From the NCBI GenBank assembly GCA_030681635.1, contig JAUXRT010000484.1, forward strand, positions 1 through 17,767: a stretch of 17,767 nucleotides of DNA. Direction: 5' to 3'. Origin of the DNA: Reyranella sp. Its GTDB lineage: Bacteria > Pseudomonadota > Alphaproteobacteria > Reyranellales > Reyranellaceae. Under the pieces are notes generated by a model. That model was given only the letters and a program-made list of their open reading frames with translations. It searched no databases and was not told where the DNA came from. The translations under genes were made by a program, and so were the position numbers. The first letter of the stretch is position 1. Each line of letters starts with the position of its first letter. This document shows, in pieces, positions 7,392-14,115 of this stretch.

Positions 7392-8534
7392 TCAGGGCTT
7401 GAAGCCGAGATCCCGCATGATGATGTTCTTCTGGATTTCGCTGGTGCCCTCGCCGATCACGTAGACCAGCGCGTCGCGGTGGATGCGGCCGACGGGGTAC
7501 TCGCGCATGATCCCGGCGCCGCCATGGATGCGAATGGCCTGCTCGCTCACGGCGACCGCGGTCTCGCTCGCGATCAGCTTCACGCGGGCCGCGGTTGCGG
7601 CGTCCAGCGTGTTCTGGTCGACCCGCCAGGCGCCGTAGTAGACGAGCCACTTCGCGGCCTCGATCTGCGCCGACATCTCCGCAAGCTTGTGGCCAATCGC
7701 CTGGTAGTCTCCGATCCGCCGATCGGCGACCAGGCGGTCGCGCGCATAGGCTGTCGCGGCATCGAAGGCGGCGCGCGCCATGCCCAGCGCATTGGCGGCG
7801 ACGCCGACGCGGTTCTCACTCAGCGACTCGAGGATGACAGGGTAGGTCCCCAGGCGTTCACCGAGGACGCAGTCGTCGGGGACGAAGACGTCCTCGATGT
7901 GGATGAGGCCGGTCTCGGAGGCGCGGATACCCTCTTTTTTCAGTTTCTCTATGGCCATGCCCTTGGCTGGCAGCTCGACAATGAACAGGCTGATGGCGTC
8001 GCCCCTGAACTCCGGCGCGGTGCGGGCAGCCACGAGCAGGAAATCGGCGATCGGCGCGTTCGTGATGTAGAGCTTGCTGCCGTTGAGCTTCCAGCCGCCG
8101 GCGGTGCGCTCGGCGCGGGTTTTCAGCGCGCGGATGTTGGAGCCGCCGTCCGGCTCGCTGAGGGCGAAGCCGGCAATCTTCTTTCCCTGCACGGCCGGCA
8201 GGAAGTAGCGCTTGCGTTGGCCGTCGGTCCCGATCTTCCAGATCGGCCAGATCCCGAGGTGGCTGTGTGCCGACCAGCTGGAGGCGAAGCCCTGGCTCAT
8301 GTAGCTCAGTTCCTCGCGCACGATGCAGTCGCTGATCTTATCGAGGCCGCTGCCGCCATCGCTTTCGGGATAGCGGACGCCCAGCAGGCCGAGCTCGCCC
8401 CACCGCGCGAACACCCCGCGCGGCAGCGCTTCGTTCTCCTCTGCCGCCGCGACCAACTGCTGATGCTCCGATCGACACAGGCGCCTGACCGTCTCCCGCA
8501 CGGCAGCGTGCTGCTCGGAGAACGAAAAATCCAT
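7392..8534 (-). CDS. Acyl-CoA dehydrogenase
   Basis: FAD-dependent cytoplasmic enzyme of 380 residues that oxidises an acyl-CoA to the 2,3-enoyl-CoA, passing electrons to ETF. The start MDFSFSEQHAAVRETVRRL is typical. The FAD/substrate signature GFALSEPDGGSNI lies near 120-135, followed by NGSKLYITNAPIADFLLVAA. The C-terminal domain has the family motif RIHGGAGIMREYPVGRIHRD and the catalytic base Glu362 in IGEGTSEIQ. The ATG at 8534 is chosen because the alignment with the family begins there; an ORF extension to 8651 adds sequence unlike the family. Only a weak Shine-Dalgarno (AGAGAAG) is seen. The neighbouring Bug receptor and CoA-transferase suggest a short or branched acyl-CoA as substrate. 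Confidence 0.95.
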   Translation of the reverse strand: MDFSFSEQHAAVRETVRRLCRSEHQQLVAAAEENEALPRGVFARWGELGLLGVRYPESDGGSGLDKISDCIVREELSYMSQGFASSWSAHSHLGIWPIWKIGTDGQRKRYFLPAVQGKKIAGFALSEPDGGSNIRALKTRAERTAGGWKLNGSKLYITNAPIADFLLVAARTAPEFRGDAISLFIVELPAKGMAIEKLKKEGIRASETGLIHIEDVFVPDDCVLGERLGTYPVILESLSENRVGVAANALGMARAAFDAATAYARDRLVADRRIGDYQAIGHKLAEMSAQIEAAKWLVYYGAWRVDQNTLDAATAARVKLIASETAVAVSEQAIRIHGGAGIMREYPVGRIHRDALVYVIGEGTSEIQKNIIMRDLGFKP

Positions 8535-8680
8535 TGTCGCTGCTCTTCTCTGTAAGCATTGAAGTCCCCTGGCTCGAACGATGACCATGCTCGAGACGGA
8601 GGTCAACACGACGCGCCTCGTATCCCGCCCCGGTATTTCGCACGGGAACATGTGCGCGCCCGCTCAGAGGCCGAACGTCC

Positions 8681-8917
8681 TCAGAAGCCGCGATTGAGGT
8701 CCAGGATCAGGCCGGGGATCACCAGGGCGATGATGACGGCGATGACGATGGTCACGATCACCCACGGCTGCACCAGCCAGAAGTTTCGTGGAGCGACGCT
8801 GGTTGATTCCGGCGGCAGGGGACGCACAAGCGGGCCTTCGATCAGCATGAAGGCCGGCGTGGGGGCCTTGGCGGCGCGCCTGGCGGCCGAAAATGGGTGC
8901 TTCAGGATTTCCCGCAT
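8681..8917 (-). CDS. Small single-pass membrane protein, unknown function
   Basis: ORF of 78 codons with an amphipathic N-terminus (MREILKHPFSAARRAAKAP), a proline-rich segment (GPLVRPLPPESTS), and one strong hydrophobic helix (WVIVTIVIAVIIALVIPGLI) near the C-terminus. Codon third positions are GC-rich as in true genes here. There is no good Shine-Dalgarno before ATG 8917. The frame stays open a further 24 codons upstream, to a TAG within TTTTTTAG at about 8991-8998, without another ATG, GTG or TTG. It lies downstream of ytfE on the same strand. I do not recognise the family. If it is not translated, the 8535-9007 stretch would hold no other gene that I can support. Confidence 0.5.
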   Translation of the reverse strand: MREILKHPFSAARRAAKAPTPAFMLIEGPLVRPLPPESTSVAPRNFWLVQPWVIVTIVIAVIIALVIPGLILDLNRGF

Positions 8918-9007
8918 CGTTGGGTCACCGTAGAAGGAGCCGACGATCCTGTTAAGGCGAAAGGCGGTCTCGGCAGCATGGTCGCGCGCCTAAAAAAGTG
9001 ATCTCGT

Positions 9008-9700
9008 TCAGCCGGCGCGCGGCGCGGGCGTGAAGCGGGGGAACAGGAGATTGTTCTCGAGGTGGATATGCTCCATCAGGTCGTCGACCAGCTTGGCGCC
9101 GCCGGCGTAGAGCGCCTGCCAGGTGCGGCAGGCGCCGTCCGGCAGGGTGAAGTCGCGGGTCAGCGCCTCGAGCTCACGCAGGCTGGTGCCATGGTCGTCG
9201 TGCTCGTGGCGCATGCAGGAGATCGGCGCTTCCAGTCCGCCGTCGGCGGCCTCGGCCCGTGCCATGGCCGGGAACAGGATCAGCTCCTCCTTGCACATGT
9301 GGGAATCCAGCTCCTGCTGAATATGCTCCAACAGATCGGCCAGGCCCCGCGGCACGTCGGGGTGCCTGGCGTGGACCGACTCGACGCGGCGCGCCAGCGC
9401 CACCAGCTCGGGCAACTCGCGGCGATGGACCTTGTGGTAGCGGCTGAGGATGTGGGCGATCAGCGCCGCGGTCTCGTGCGGCGCCTCGGTGGCCGCCCGG
9501 ACGTCAAGCGACGCCAGCGCCTGTTCGACCTCGGCCAGCGCGACGTCGTTCACGCGCGCGGCCTCCTCGAGCGGCACGTCGCCCTTGCAGCAGAAATCGA
9601 GTCCGAAGCGGCGGAACACCGCGGTGGCGCCGGGCAGGGCGGCGGCGATCTCGCCGACCGACTGGCGGCGGTTGAACGGCGTGGAAACGGACGCGGTCAT
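9008..9700 (-). CDS. ytfE: YtfE/RIC-type di-iron iron-sulfur cluster repair protein
   Basis: Cytoplasmic protein of 230 residues of the RIC (ScdA/YtfE/DnrN) family, which repairs iron-sulfur clusters damaged by nitric oxide or oxidative stress. The N-terminal ScdA_N (DUF542) domain covers about residues 10-65 with FGLDFCCKGDVPLEEA, including the conserved Cys37-Cys38. The C-terminal hemerythrin-like domain (about 75-225) shows the expected iron ligands: His83 and/or His89, His134 and Glu138/Glu139 (DSHMCKEEL), His165-His170 (RHEHDDH), His211 and Glu215 (HIHLENN). The start ATG overlaps the stop of the truncated haemoglobin (ATGA, 9697-9700), so the two are translationally coupled. The upstream NsrR operator makes NO control likely. 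Confidence 0.93.
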   Translation of the reverse strand: MTASVSTPFNRRQSVGEIAAALPGATAVFRRFGLDFCCKGDVPLEEAARVNDVALAEVEQALASLDVRAATEAPHETAALIAHILSRYHKVHRRELPELVALARRVESVHARHPDVPRGLADLLEHIQQELDSHMCKEELILFPAMARAEAADGGLEAPISCMRHEHDDHGTSLRELEALTRDFTLPDGACRTWQALYAGGAKLVDDLMEHIHLENNLLFPRFTPAPRAG

Positions 9701-10188
9701 GGCTGGTCTCCCGGGCTGGGTGGGGTGAGATCCTCGCGGTGAAAGCGCTGGCCACGGCCGAGCCGGACGCCGCGCACGCTGGCGATGCCGAGTTCGAGGC
9801 TCTGGGCGATGCGCCGGGCGCGCTCGATGAAATGGTCGGCGGCCGGCGGCGGGCAGACCTCCGCCGCCGTCTCCTCGAACAGTGCCAGCCAGCGGTCGAA
9901 ATGCCGGGCGTCGATGGGCAGGCCGATATGCCGGCCCATCGGATTGCCATGATAGCTCCCCGACATCAGCGCGACCGAGGCCCAGAAGCTGCACATGCGC
10001 GCGAGGTGGGCGTCCCAGTCGACGACATGTGCGCCGAACACCGGGCCCAGCAGCGCATCCTCGCGCACGCGGGCATAGAAGGCGGTGACCAGGCGCTGGA
10101 TCATCGCGGCGTCGATGCCGGTGCGCTCGACGATGTCGGCGGTGATCCGCGCCCGCCGTTCGGTGCTGTCCAGGGACTCGATGCTCAT
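9697..10188 (-). CDS. Group III truncated haemoglobin
   Basis: Haem protein of 163 residues. The pattern FYARVREDALLGPVF, DWDAHLARMCSFWASVAL, YHGNPMGRHIGLPID, then HFDRWLALFEETA is diagnostic for group III truncated globins. His87 (GRHIGL) is the probable proximal haem ligand and Tyr38 the probable B10 residue. A hydrophilic C-terminal tail of about 30 residues is longer than usual. These globins act in NO or peroxide detoxification. Two ATGs are adjacent (10191 and 10188). An AGGA lies 2 nt before the first and 5 nt before the second, so 10188 is preferred. That Shine-Dalgarno is inside the palindromic operator. It is the first gene of the leftward NO-response unit, with ytfE next. Confidence 0.92.
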   Translation of the reverse strand: MSIESLDSTERRARITADIVERTGIDAAMIQRLVTAFYARVREDALLGPVFGAHVVDWDAHLARMCSFWASVALMSGSYHGNPMGRHIGLPIDARHFDRWLALFEETAAEVCPPPAADHFIERARRIAQSLELGIASVRGVRLGRGQRFHREDLTPPSPGDQP

Positions 10189-10190
10189 CA

Positions 10191-10229
10191 TGATCCTAAA
10201 TAGGTATTTACAATACCTATTTAGGATCA
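10191..10229. promoter_or_regulatory. 39-bp palindromic operator, probable NsrR site
   Basis: TGATCCTAAATAGGTATT (10191-10208) and its exact complement AATACCTATTTAGGATCA (10212-10229) form 18-bp perfect arms around a 3-nt centre (TAC). Each arm also holds a nearly self-symmetric decamer, CCTAAATAGG at 10195-10204 and CCTATTTAGG at 10216-10225. Their centres are 21 bp apart, about two helical turns. It lies between the divergent haemoglobin/ytfE and nsrR/ybaN units and includes the haemoglobin Shine-Dalgarno. By position it is the autoregulatory and divergent operator of the adjacent Rrf2-type regulator. The sequence differs from the enterobacterial NsrR consensus as I recall it. Confidence 0.8.
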
Positions 10230-10235
10230 GATAAC
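10207..10235 (+). promoter_or_regulatory. Candidate sigma70 promoter of nsrR
   Basis: TTTACA at 10207-10212 and GATAAC at 10230-10235, spaced 17 bp, resemble -35 and -10 elements for the rightward nsrR gene. The operator would cover the -35 and spacer, fitting repression by NsrR. The match is by eye. Confidence 0.35.
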
Positions 10236-10247
10236 GTGTGTTGCCAA
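10218..10247 (-). promoter_or_regulatory. Candidate promoter of the haemoglobin/ytfE unit
   Basis: On the minus strand TTGGCA (10247-10242) and TAAATA (10223-10218) are spaced 18 bp. Transcription would start near 10211, in the middle of the palindrome, leaving a short leader that includes the AGGA before the haemoglobin ATG. The -10 match is weak. Confidence 0.3.
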
Positions 10248-10269
10248 TACCGAGTTGAGCGGAGTGACA

Positions 10270-10686
10270 ATGCGCCTCACAGCGTTCACCGATTTCGGGC
10301 TGCGCGCCCTGATGCGCCTGGCAGGCGCGCCGGACCGTTCCTTCACCACCGACGAGATCGCGACCGAGTTCGCCATCTCGCGCCATCACCTGACCAAGGT
10401 GGTCAGGGAGCTGGCCGATGCGGGCTTCGTGAAGACCCAGCGCGGCGCGGGCGGCGGTTTCCGTCTCGCGCGGTCACCGCGGTCGATCACGCTCGGCGAG
10501 GTCGTGCGGGCGCTGGAACACGGCCAGCCACTGGTCGAGTGCTTCCGCGACGACGGCGGCGCCTGCGTGCTGACCCCGACCTGCCGCCTGAAAAAGCGGC
10601 TGGCGGCGGCGCGCGACGCCTTCCTGGCGGAACTCGAATCGACGACACTGGCCGAATGTGCCTGGCCGGGCGCGGCCGGGCGGTGA
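10270..10686 (+). CDS. nsrR: NsrR-type nitric-oxide-sensing Rrf2 transcriptional repressor
   Basis: DNA-binding regulator of 138 residues. The N-terminus MRLTAFTDFGLRALMRLA is the NsrR signature within the Rrf2 family. The winged helix-turn-helix includes TTDEIATEFAISRHHLTKVV (about 26-45) and the wing TQRGAGGGFRLAR. Three cysteines, Cys91, Cys99 and Cys105 (CFRDDGGACVLTPTC), are spaced as in iron-sulfur-binding NsrR. When NO attacks the cluster, NsrR leaves its operator and target genes are derepressed. The flanking targets (group III globin and YtfE) match the known NsrR regulon. The start at 10270 with GGAG upstream is chosen over a TTG at 10255 because family alignment begins with MRLT. 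Its stop overlaps the ybaN start. Confidence 0.92.
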   Translation: MRLTAFTDFGLRALMRLAGAPDRSFTTDEIATEFAISRHHLTKVVRELADAGFVKTQRGAGGGFRLARSPRSITLGEVVRALEHGQPLVECFRDDGGACVLTPTCRLKKRLAAARDAFLAELESTTLAECAWPGAAGR

Positions 10687-11063
10687 TGTCTTCGCGCTTC
10701 CTGTGGCTGCTGCTTGGCCTCGGCGCCACGGGCTGCGGCATCGCGGGCGCGGTTCTGCCATTGGTGCCGACGACGCCGTTCCTGCTGCTCGCCGCCGTCT
10801 GCTTCGCACGCTCCTCGCCGCGCTTGCATGCGTGGCTGACGTCGCATCCGCGGTTCGGCCCGCTGATCGACAACTGGCAGCAGCACCGTGCCATCGGCCG
10901 CGGCGCCAAGCGCGCGGCGCTTGCCGTCATGGCGCTCGCGCTGGCGATGAGCTGGTTGCTCGCGGTGCCGGGCTGGGTGCTTGCCGTGCAGGGGGCCGTG
11001 CTGGCCGCCGTCGCGACCTTTATCCTGTCGCGGCCTGACGGACCGGCGGAGCCGCAGGCGTGA
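10686..11063 (+). CDS. ybaN: DUF454/YbaN-family inner-membrane protein
   Basis: Membrane protein of 125 residues. The family hallmark is plain: LLGLGATGCGIAGAVLPLVP, TTPFLLLAAVCFARSSPRL, then HPRFGPLIDNWQQHRAIGRGAKRAA, followed by two C-terminal helices. The function of DUF454 proteins is not established. The ATG shares one base with the nsrR stop (TGATG, 10684-10688), so the two are coupled and probably autoregulated by the operator. The 3' end overlaps the convergent antiporter gene by 44 bp. The coupling suggests a role linked to NO or haem/iron stress, as an inference only. Confidence 0.9.
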   Translation: MSSRFLWLLLGLGATGCGIAGAVLPLVPTTPFLLLAAVCFARSSPRLHAWLTSHPRFGPLIDNWQQHRAIGRGAKRAALAVMALALAMSWLLAVPGWVLAVQGAVLAAVATFILSRPDGPAEPQA

Positions 11064-12258
11064 TCGTGGTCTTGCGCAGGAACCGCGCGGTGAGGATCGG
11101 GCCCACCACCGAGGTCACGATCACCAGCACGAGGACCGCGTTCAGCATGCGCTCGTCGCTCAGGCGCTGGCCGGCGGCATTCAGCGCCTGATAGCCCACG
11201 ATCGCCGTGGCCAGCGTGGCCGCCACCTGCGGGAAGGTGAGCGAGCCCATCAGGCCGCGGTCGGCGGCGGAGAACTTCCAGGCGCGGCCCACGAGCTCGG
11301 CCGCGATCCATTTCGATCCCATCAGCCCCACCACGATCGCGGCGACCAGGGCGGCCTGGGTCGAGAGCGTCGCGGCAAAGACCTTGAGGTCGATCAGGAA
11401 GCCGGTGACGATGAAGAAGCAGGGGATGAAGAAGGCGTTGCCCAGGAACTCGATCCTCTCCTTGGCCGAGGTGTCGCGCACCGCCTCGTTGACCGCGATG
11501 CCTGCCATGAAGGCGCCGAGGATGCCCTCGAGCTGCAGCGTTTCGGCCAGCGCCGCGCCGATGCCGACGATGATCAGCATCAGGGCGAAAGAGGCCTCGT
11601 CCGTCCGTCCGAAGCGGGCGAACAGCCAGCGGCCGGTGCGGCCCAGCACATAGACCATGATGAAGATGAAGAGCGCGAGCTCGGCGAGCTGGATCCCGAG
11701 CGCAGCAGGGCTCATGAAGCCCGCCTTATGCGTGGTGACGCAGACCGCCAGCACGAGGAGCGACAGCGTGTCGGTGAGGATGGTGGCGCCCACTGTCACG
11801 GTGACGGGCAGGTATTTGGCGAGGCCCGCCTGCATCACCAGCGGGTAGGCGATCAGCGTGTGCGAGGCCAGCAGCGAGCCGATGAGGATGGCCGACAACA
11901 TCGAGTAGCCGAAGACCAGCCCGATGGCGACGCCGGCCGCCATCGGCAGGGCGAAGGTGGCGAGGCCGAAGACCAGCGACTTGCGGCGATGCTCGCGGAA
12001 CTGCTGCATGTCGATTTCCAGGCCGACGAAGAACATCAGCAGGAGCTTGCCCAGCTCGGCGAAGAACTCGCCGACCTTGGAATTGCCGGGGAGCACGCTC
12101 AGCATATGCGGCCCGACCAGGATTCCGACCAGGATGTAGCCGACCACGGCGGGAATGCGCAGGCGCCGAGCGACGTAAGGCGTGGCGAGCAGGAGGAACA
12201 TGACGATGGCGAAACGCGCCATCAGGGGCAGGTGTATTGCGGCGGCGTCGATTTCCAT
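11020..12258 (-). CDS. CPA2-type cation/proton antiporter (Kef/NapA-like), no RCK domain
   Basis: Inner-membrane antiporter of 412 residues with about 12 hydrophobic segments. The family features are RIPAVVGYILVGILVGPHML in the second helix, ELGKLLLMFFVGLEIDMQQF (about 68-87), and LIGSLLASHTLIAYPLV, where Kef/NapA proteins have a related motif. ILTDTLSLLVLAV and LEGILGAFMAGIAVNEAV match later conserved helices. It exchanges Na+ or K+ for H+ in pH or ion homeostasis. No TrkA-N/RCK regulatory domain follows the membrane part, so it is a short form. The start MEIDAAAIHLPLMARF at 12258 is chosen for family alignment; the Shine-Dalgarno is poor. The gene is divergent from the Sel1 gene and convergent with ybaN. 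Confidence 0.9.
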   Translation of the reverse strand: MEIDAAAIHLPLMARFAIVMFLLLATPYVARRLRIPAVVGYILVGILVGPHMLSVLPGNSKVGEFFAELGKLLLMFFVGLEIDMQQFREHRRKSLVFGLATFALPMAAGVAIGLVFGYSMLSAILIGSLLASHTLIAYPLVMQAGLAKYLPVTVTVGATILTDTLSLLVLAVCVTTHKAGFMSPAALGIQLAELALFIFIMVYVLGRTGRWLFARFGRTDEASFALMLIIVGIGAALAETLQLEGILGAFMAGIAVNEAVRDTSAKERIEFLGNAFFIPCFFIVTGFLIDLKVFAATLSTQAALVAAIVVGLMGSKWIAAELVGRAWKFSAADRGLMGSLTFPQVAATLATAIVGYQALNAAGQRLSDERMLNAVLVLVIVTSVVGPILTARFLRKTTITPAAPPVRQAATG

Positions 12259-12306
12259 TGCGCACAGCGTGATTGAAATTGAAACGGCGGGCAATAGGAT
12301 GGCGTC

Positions 12307-12834
12307 ATGAACATCTGGAAATTGCTGACAATCACCGCGACTTTCCTCTTCGCGTCCCTCGCTGCACCCTTGGCTGCACCCGCCGCGGCCCAATCGCTCG
12401 AGGCCGAGATGGGCCAGGCGGCCGGCGCCTACGAGCGCAAGGACATGGCAACGGCGGCGCGCATCTGGAAAACCTGGGCCGACAAGGGCAATGCCGAGGC
12501 GCGGACGCTGCTGGGCGCCATGTACTGGAGCGGCGAGGGCGTGCCGCGCAATCACGCCGAGGCCGCCCGGCTCTTTCTGCTCGCCGCCGACCAGGGTTAC
12601 GCCCGGGCGCAGAACAACATCGGCTTCATGTACGGCTTCGGCGAGGGCATCCCGCCGCACAACGACGTCGACGCCTACAAGTGGCTGACGCTCGCCATCA
12701 AGGGCTACACGCCGAAGAACCAGGACCGCCTCGACCAGGCGATCAAGGACAAGGCGGCCTTGGTCAAGCGCATGACCAAGGCGCAGATCGCCGACGCGGA
12801 TGCTCGCGTGAAGGCTTTTAAACCGAAGCCTTAA
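12307..12834 (+). CDS. Exported Sel1-repeat protein
   Basis: Protein of 175 residues with a signal peptide (MNIWKLLTITATFLFASLAA, cleavage around AAAQS at 26-30). Sel1/TPR-like repeats follow: GNAEARTLLGAMYWSGEGVP and HAEAARLFLLAADQGYARAQ (about 61-102), then NNIGFMYGFGEGIPPHNDVD, AYKWLTLAIKGY (103-134). A lysine-rich helical tail ends AFKPKP. Such proteins act as periplasmic scaffolds or adaptors; no enzyme domain is present. AGGA lies 7 nt before the ATG. A possible promoter (TTGAAA at 12273-12278, TAGGAT at 12295-12300) is close to the start. Two hairpins follow the gene. Confidence 0.9.
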   Translation: MNIWKLLTITATFLFASLAAPLAAPAAAQSLEAEMGQAAGAYERKDMATAARIWKTWADKGNAEARTLLGAMYWSGEGVPRNHAEAARLFLLAADQGYARAQNNIGFMYGFGEGIPPHNDVDAYKWLTLAIKGYTPKNQDRLDQAIKDKAALVKRMTKAQIADADARVKAFKPKP

Positions 12835-12835
12835 C

Positions 12836-12898
12836 TGCTGGGAGCGCGCCACGGGAGTGGCGCGCTCCCAGCAATGACCGCCGACCAATCCGGTCATT
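12836..12898 (+). terminator. Tandem hairpins after the Sel1-repeat gene
   Basis: The first hairpin has perfect 17-bp arms at 12836-12852 and 12857-12873 with a GGGA tetraloop, but no T-tract. The second has 8-bp arms, AATGACCG (12873-12880) and CGGTCATT (12891-12898), followed by TTTT at 12897-12900. Together they look like a strong transcription stop between the Sel1 gene and the M23 peptidase gene. Confidence 0.75.
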
Positions 12899-12978
12899 TT
12901 CAAGGCGCTGAGCTGCGACACAGGCGGGCGACGCGGACGTGGCGGGCGGGACCGCAAATGCGGTAAAGAGTCGGGCAC

Positions 12979-14115
12979 ATGAACAGGTCATCTCTCGTCG
13001 CGGCGCTTGCTGGCGCGTTGCTGTTCGGTCCGGTGACGGCGAGCCATGCCGACGAGGAGCCGACGCGCGAGCTGCTGCCGTTCTCCCGCCAGATCGCGGT
13101 GGCGGGCACGATCACGGACTCGTTCGAAGCCTCGGCTGCCCTGTCGGGCGTGCCGGCGTCGGCGATGTTCGAGGTGCTGCAGGCCTTCGCCACGTCGATC
13201 GATCTCGACCGCGAGGTCCGCGATGGCGACAGCTTCCATGTCCGCTTTGAGCGGACCTTCGTCGCCGAGGGCGTGCCGATCGGCCCCGGCCGGGTGCTGT
13301 GGGCGGAGCTCAGGACCGCCGCCAAGGGCACCGTTGCGATCCACCGCTTCCGCACGCGCGACGGAGCCGAGCATTTCTGGTCGGCGACCGGGCAGGCGAC
13401 CCTGGCGCCCGCGATCCGGCTGCCGGTCGAGATCGTTTCCATCTCGTCGGGCTTCGGCTTGCGTGCCGACCCGTTCGACCAGCCGCCGCCGCCACCGACC
13501 GCCGGCAAGTCGGGCGCCATGGGCGGGCCGATGCGCACCCCGCCGGCGCTGCCGCCCGGCCTGAAACCCGGCACCATCACCGGCGAGACGCCGCTCGCTT
13601 CGTCAGGAGGCTCGTCGTCCTACGGCCGGCCGCCGGTCGTCCACTCGCCTTATGGCAACTGGCAACAAACGCCCAGGGTCACGCGCTCGCTGTTCATGCA
13701 CGAGGGGGTCGACCTGGTGGCGCCGGCGGGAACGCCGGTCCATGCCGCGGCCGACGGCGTGGTGATCGGCGCGGCGCCCAACGGCCGCTACGGCAACTGG
13801 ATCCGCATCGACCATGCCGGCAAGCTGGCGACGGTCTATGGCCATCTCTCCGGCTTCGCCGCCGGCATTGTCGCCGGCACGAAGGTGTCGCGCGGCGACG
13901 TCATCGGCTTCGTCGGCAGCACCGGCCGCTCGACCGGCGCGCATCTGCATTTCGAACTGCTGGCCGACGGCAAGCCGGTCAATCCGATCAACCATCCGGA
14001 AACGAAGCGCGGCGTGCTGCGCGGTCCCGACCTGGACCGGCTGCGCAAGCAGGTGGCGCAGAGCCTGGCCGAGCGCGACCGCGAGGCCGCGGTCGCGGCG
14101 TCATTCCGCGACTGA
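12979..14115 (+). CDS. M23-family metallopeptidase (LytM-like) with long internal insertion
   Basis: Exported peptidoglycan-hydrolase-type protein of 378 residues. The signal peptide covers about residues 1-24 (ending ASHA). An N-terminal region (about 40-150) resembles the domain that precedes M23 in many proteobacterial peptidases. The lysostaphin-like zinc site is visible: His241 and Asp245 (HEGVDLVAPAGTPVHA), His289 (YGHLSGF), and His322/His324 (HLHFEL). All expected ligands are present, so activity is plausible. The segment SSGFGLRADPF (157-166) is split from His241 by about 72 residues rich in Pro, Gly and Ser; relatives usually have about 10-15 there. The Shine-Dalgarno is weak. The 3' end overlaps the convergent permease gene by 15 bp. 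Confidence 0.93.
   Translation: MNRSSLVAALAGALLFGPVTASHADEEPTRELLPFSRQIAVAGTITDSFEASAALSGVPASAMFEVLQAFATSIDLDREVRDGDSFHVRFERTFVAEGVPIGPGRVLWAELRTAAKGTVAIHRFRTRDGAEHFWSATGQATLAPAIRLPVEIVSISSGFGLRADPFDQPPPPPTAGKSGAMGGPMRTPPALPPGLKPGTITGETPLASSGGSSSYGRPPVVHSPYGNWQQTPRVTRSLFMHEGVDLVAPAGTPVHAAADGVVIGAAPNGRYGNWIRIDHAGKLATVYGHLSGFAAGIVAGTKVSRGDVIGFVGSTGRSTGAHLHFELLADGKPVNPINHPETKRGVLRGPDLDRLRKQVAQSLAERDREAAVAASFRD

Noticed and set aside
7479..8555. Open plus-strand frame opposite the acyl-CoA dehydrogenase
   Set aside because: Shadow of the GC-rich dehydrogenase gene, with no start context or family pattern.
8991..9007. T6 run after ytfE as a rho-independent terminator
   Set aside because: The flanking CGCGCGCC and GGCGCGCG place the T run in the loop, not after the stem, so the usual terminator geometry is missing.
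10981..12276. Open plus-strand frame of 431 codons opposite the antiporter
   Set aside because: Extremely Glu/Asp/His/Arg-rich sequence, as expected for the antisense of hydrophobic membrane-protein codons.
12273..12307. Leaderless transcript for the Sel1 gene
   Set aside because: The candidate -10 is only 6 nt from the ATG, but an AGGA at proper spacing makes an ordinary ribosome site more likely; the promoter match is weak.
12259..12978. N-terminal extension of the antiporter to an ATG at 12978
   Set aside because: It would read through the whole Sel1-repeat gene in antisense and both hairpins; the family begins at MEIDAAAIH (12258).
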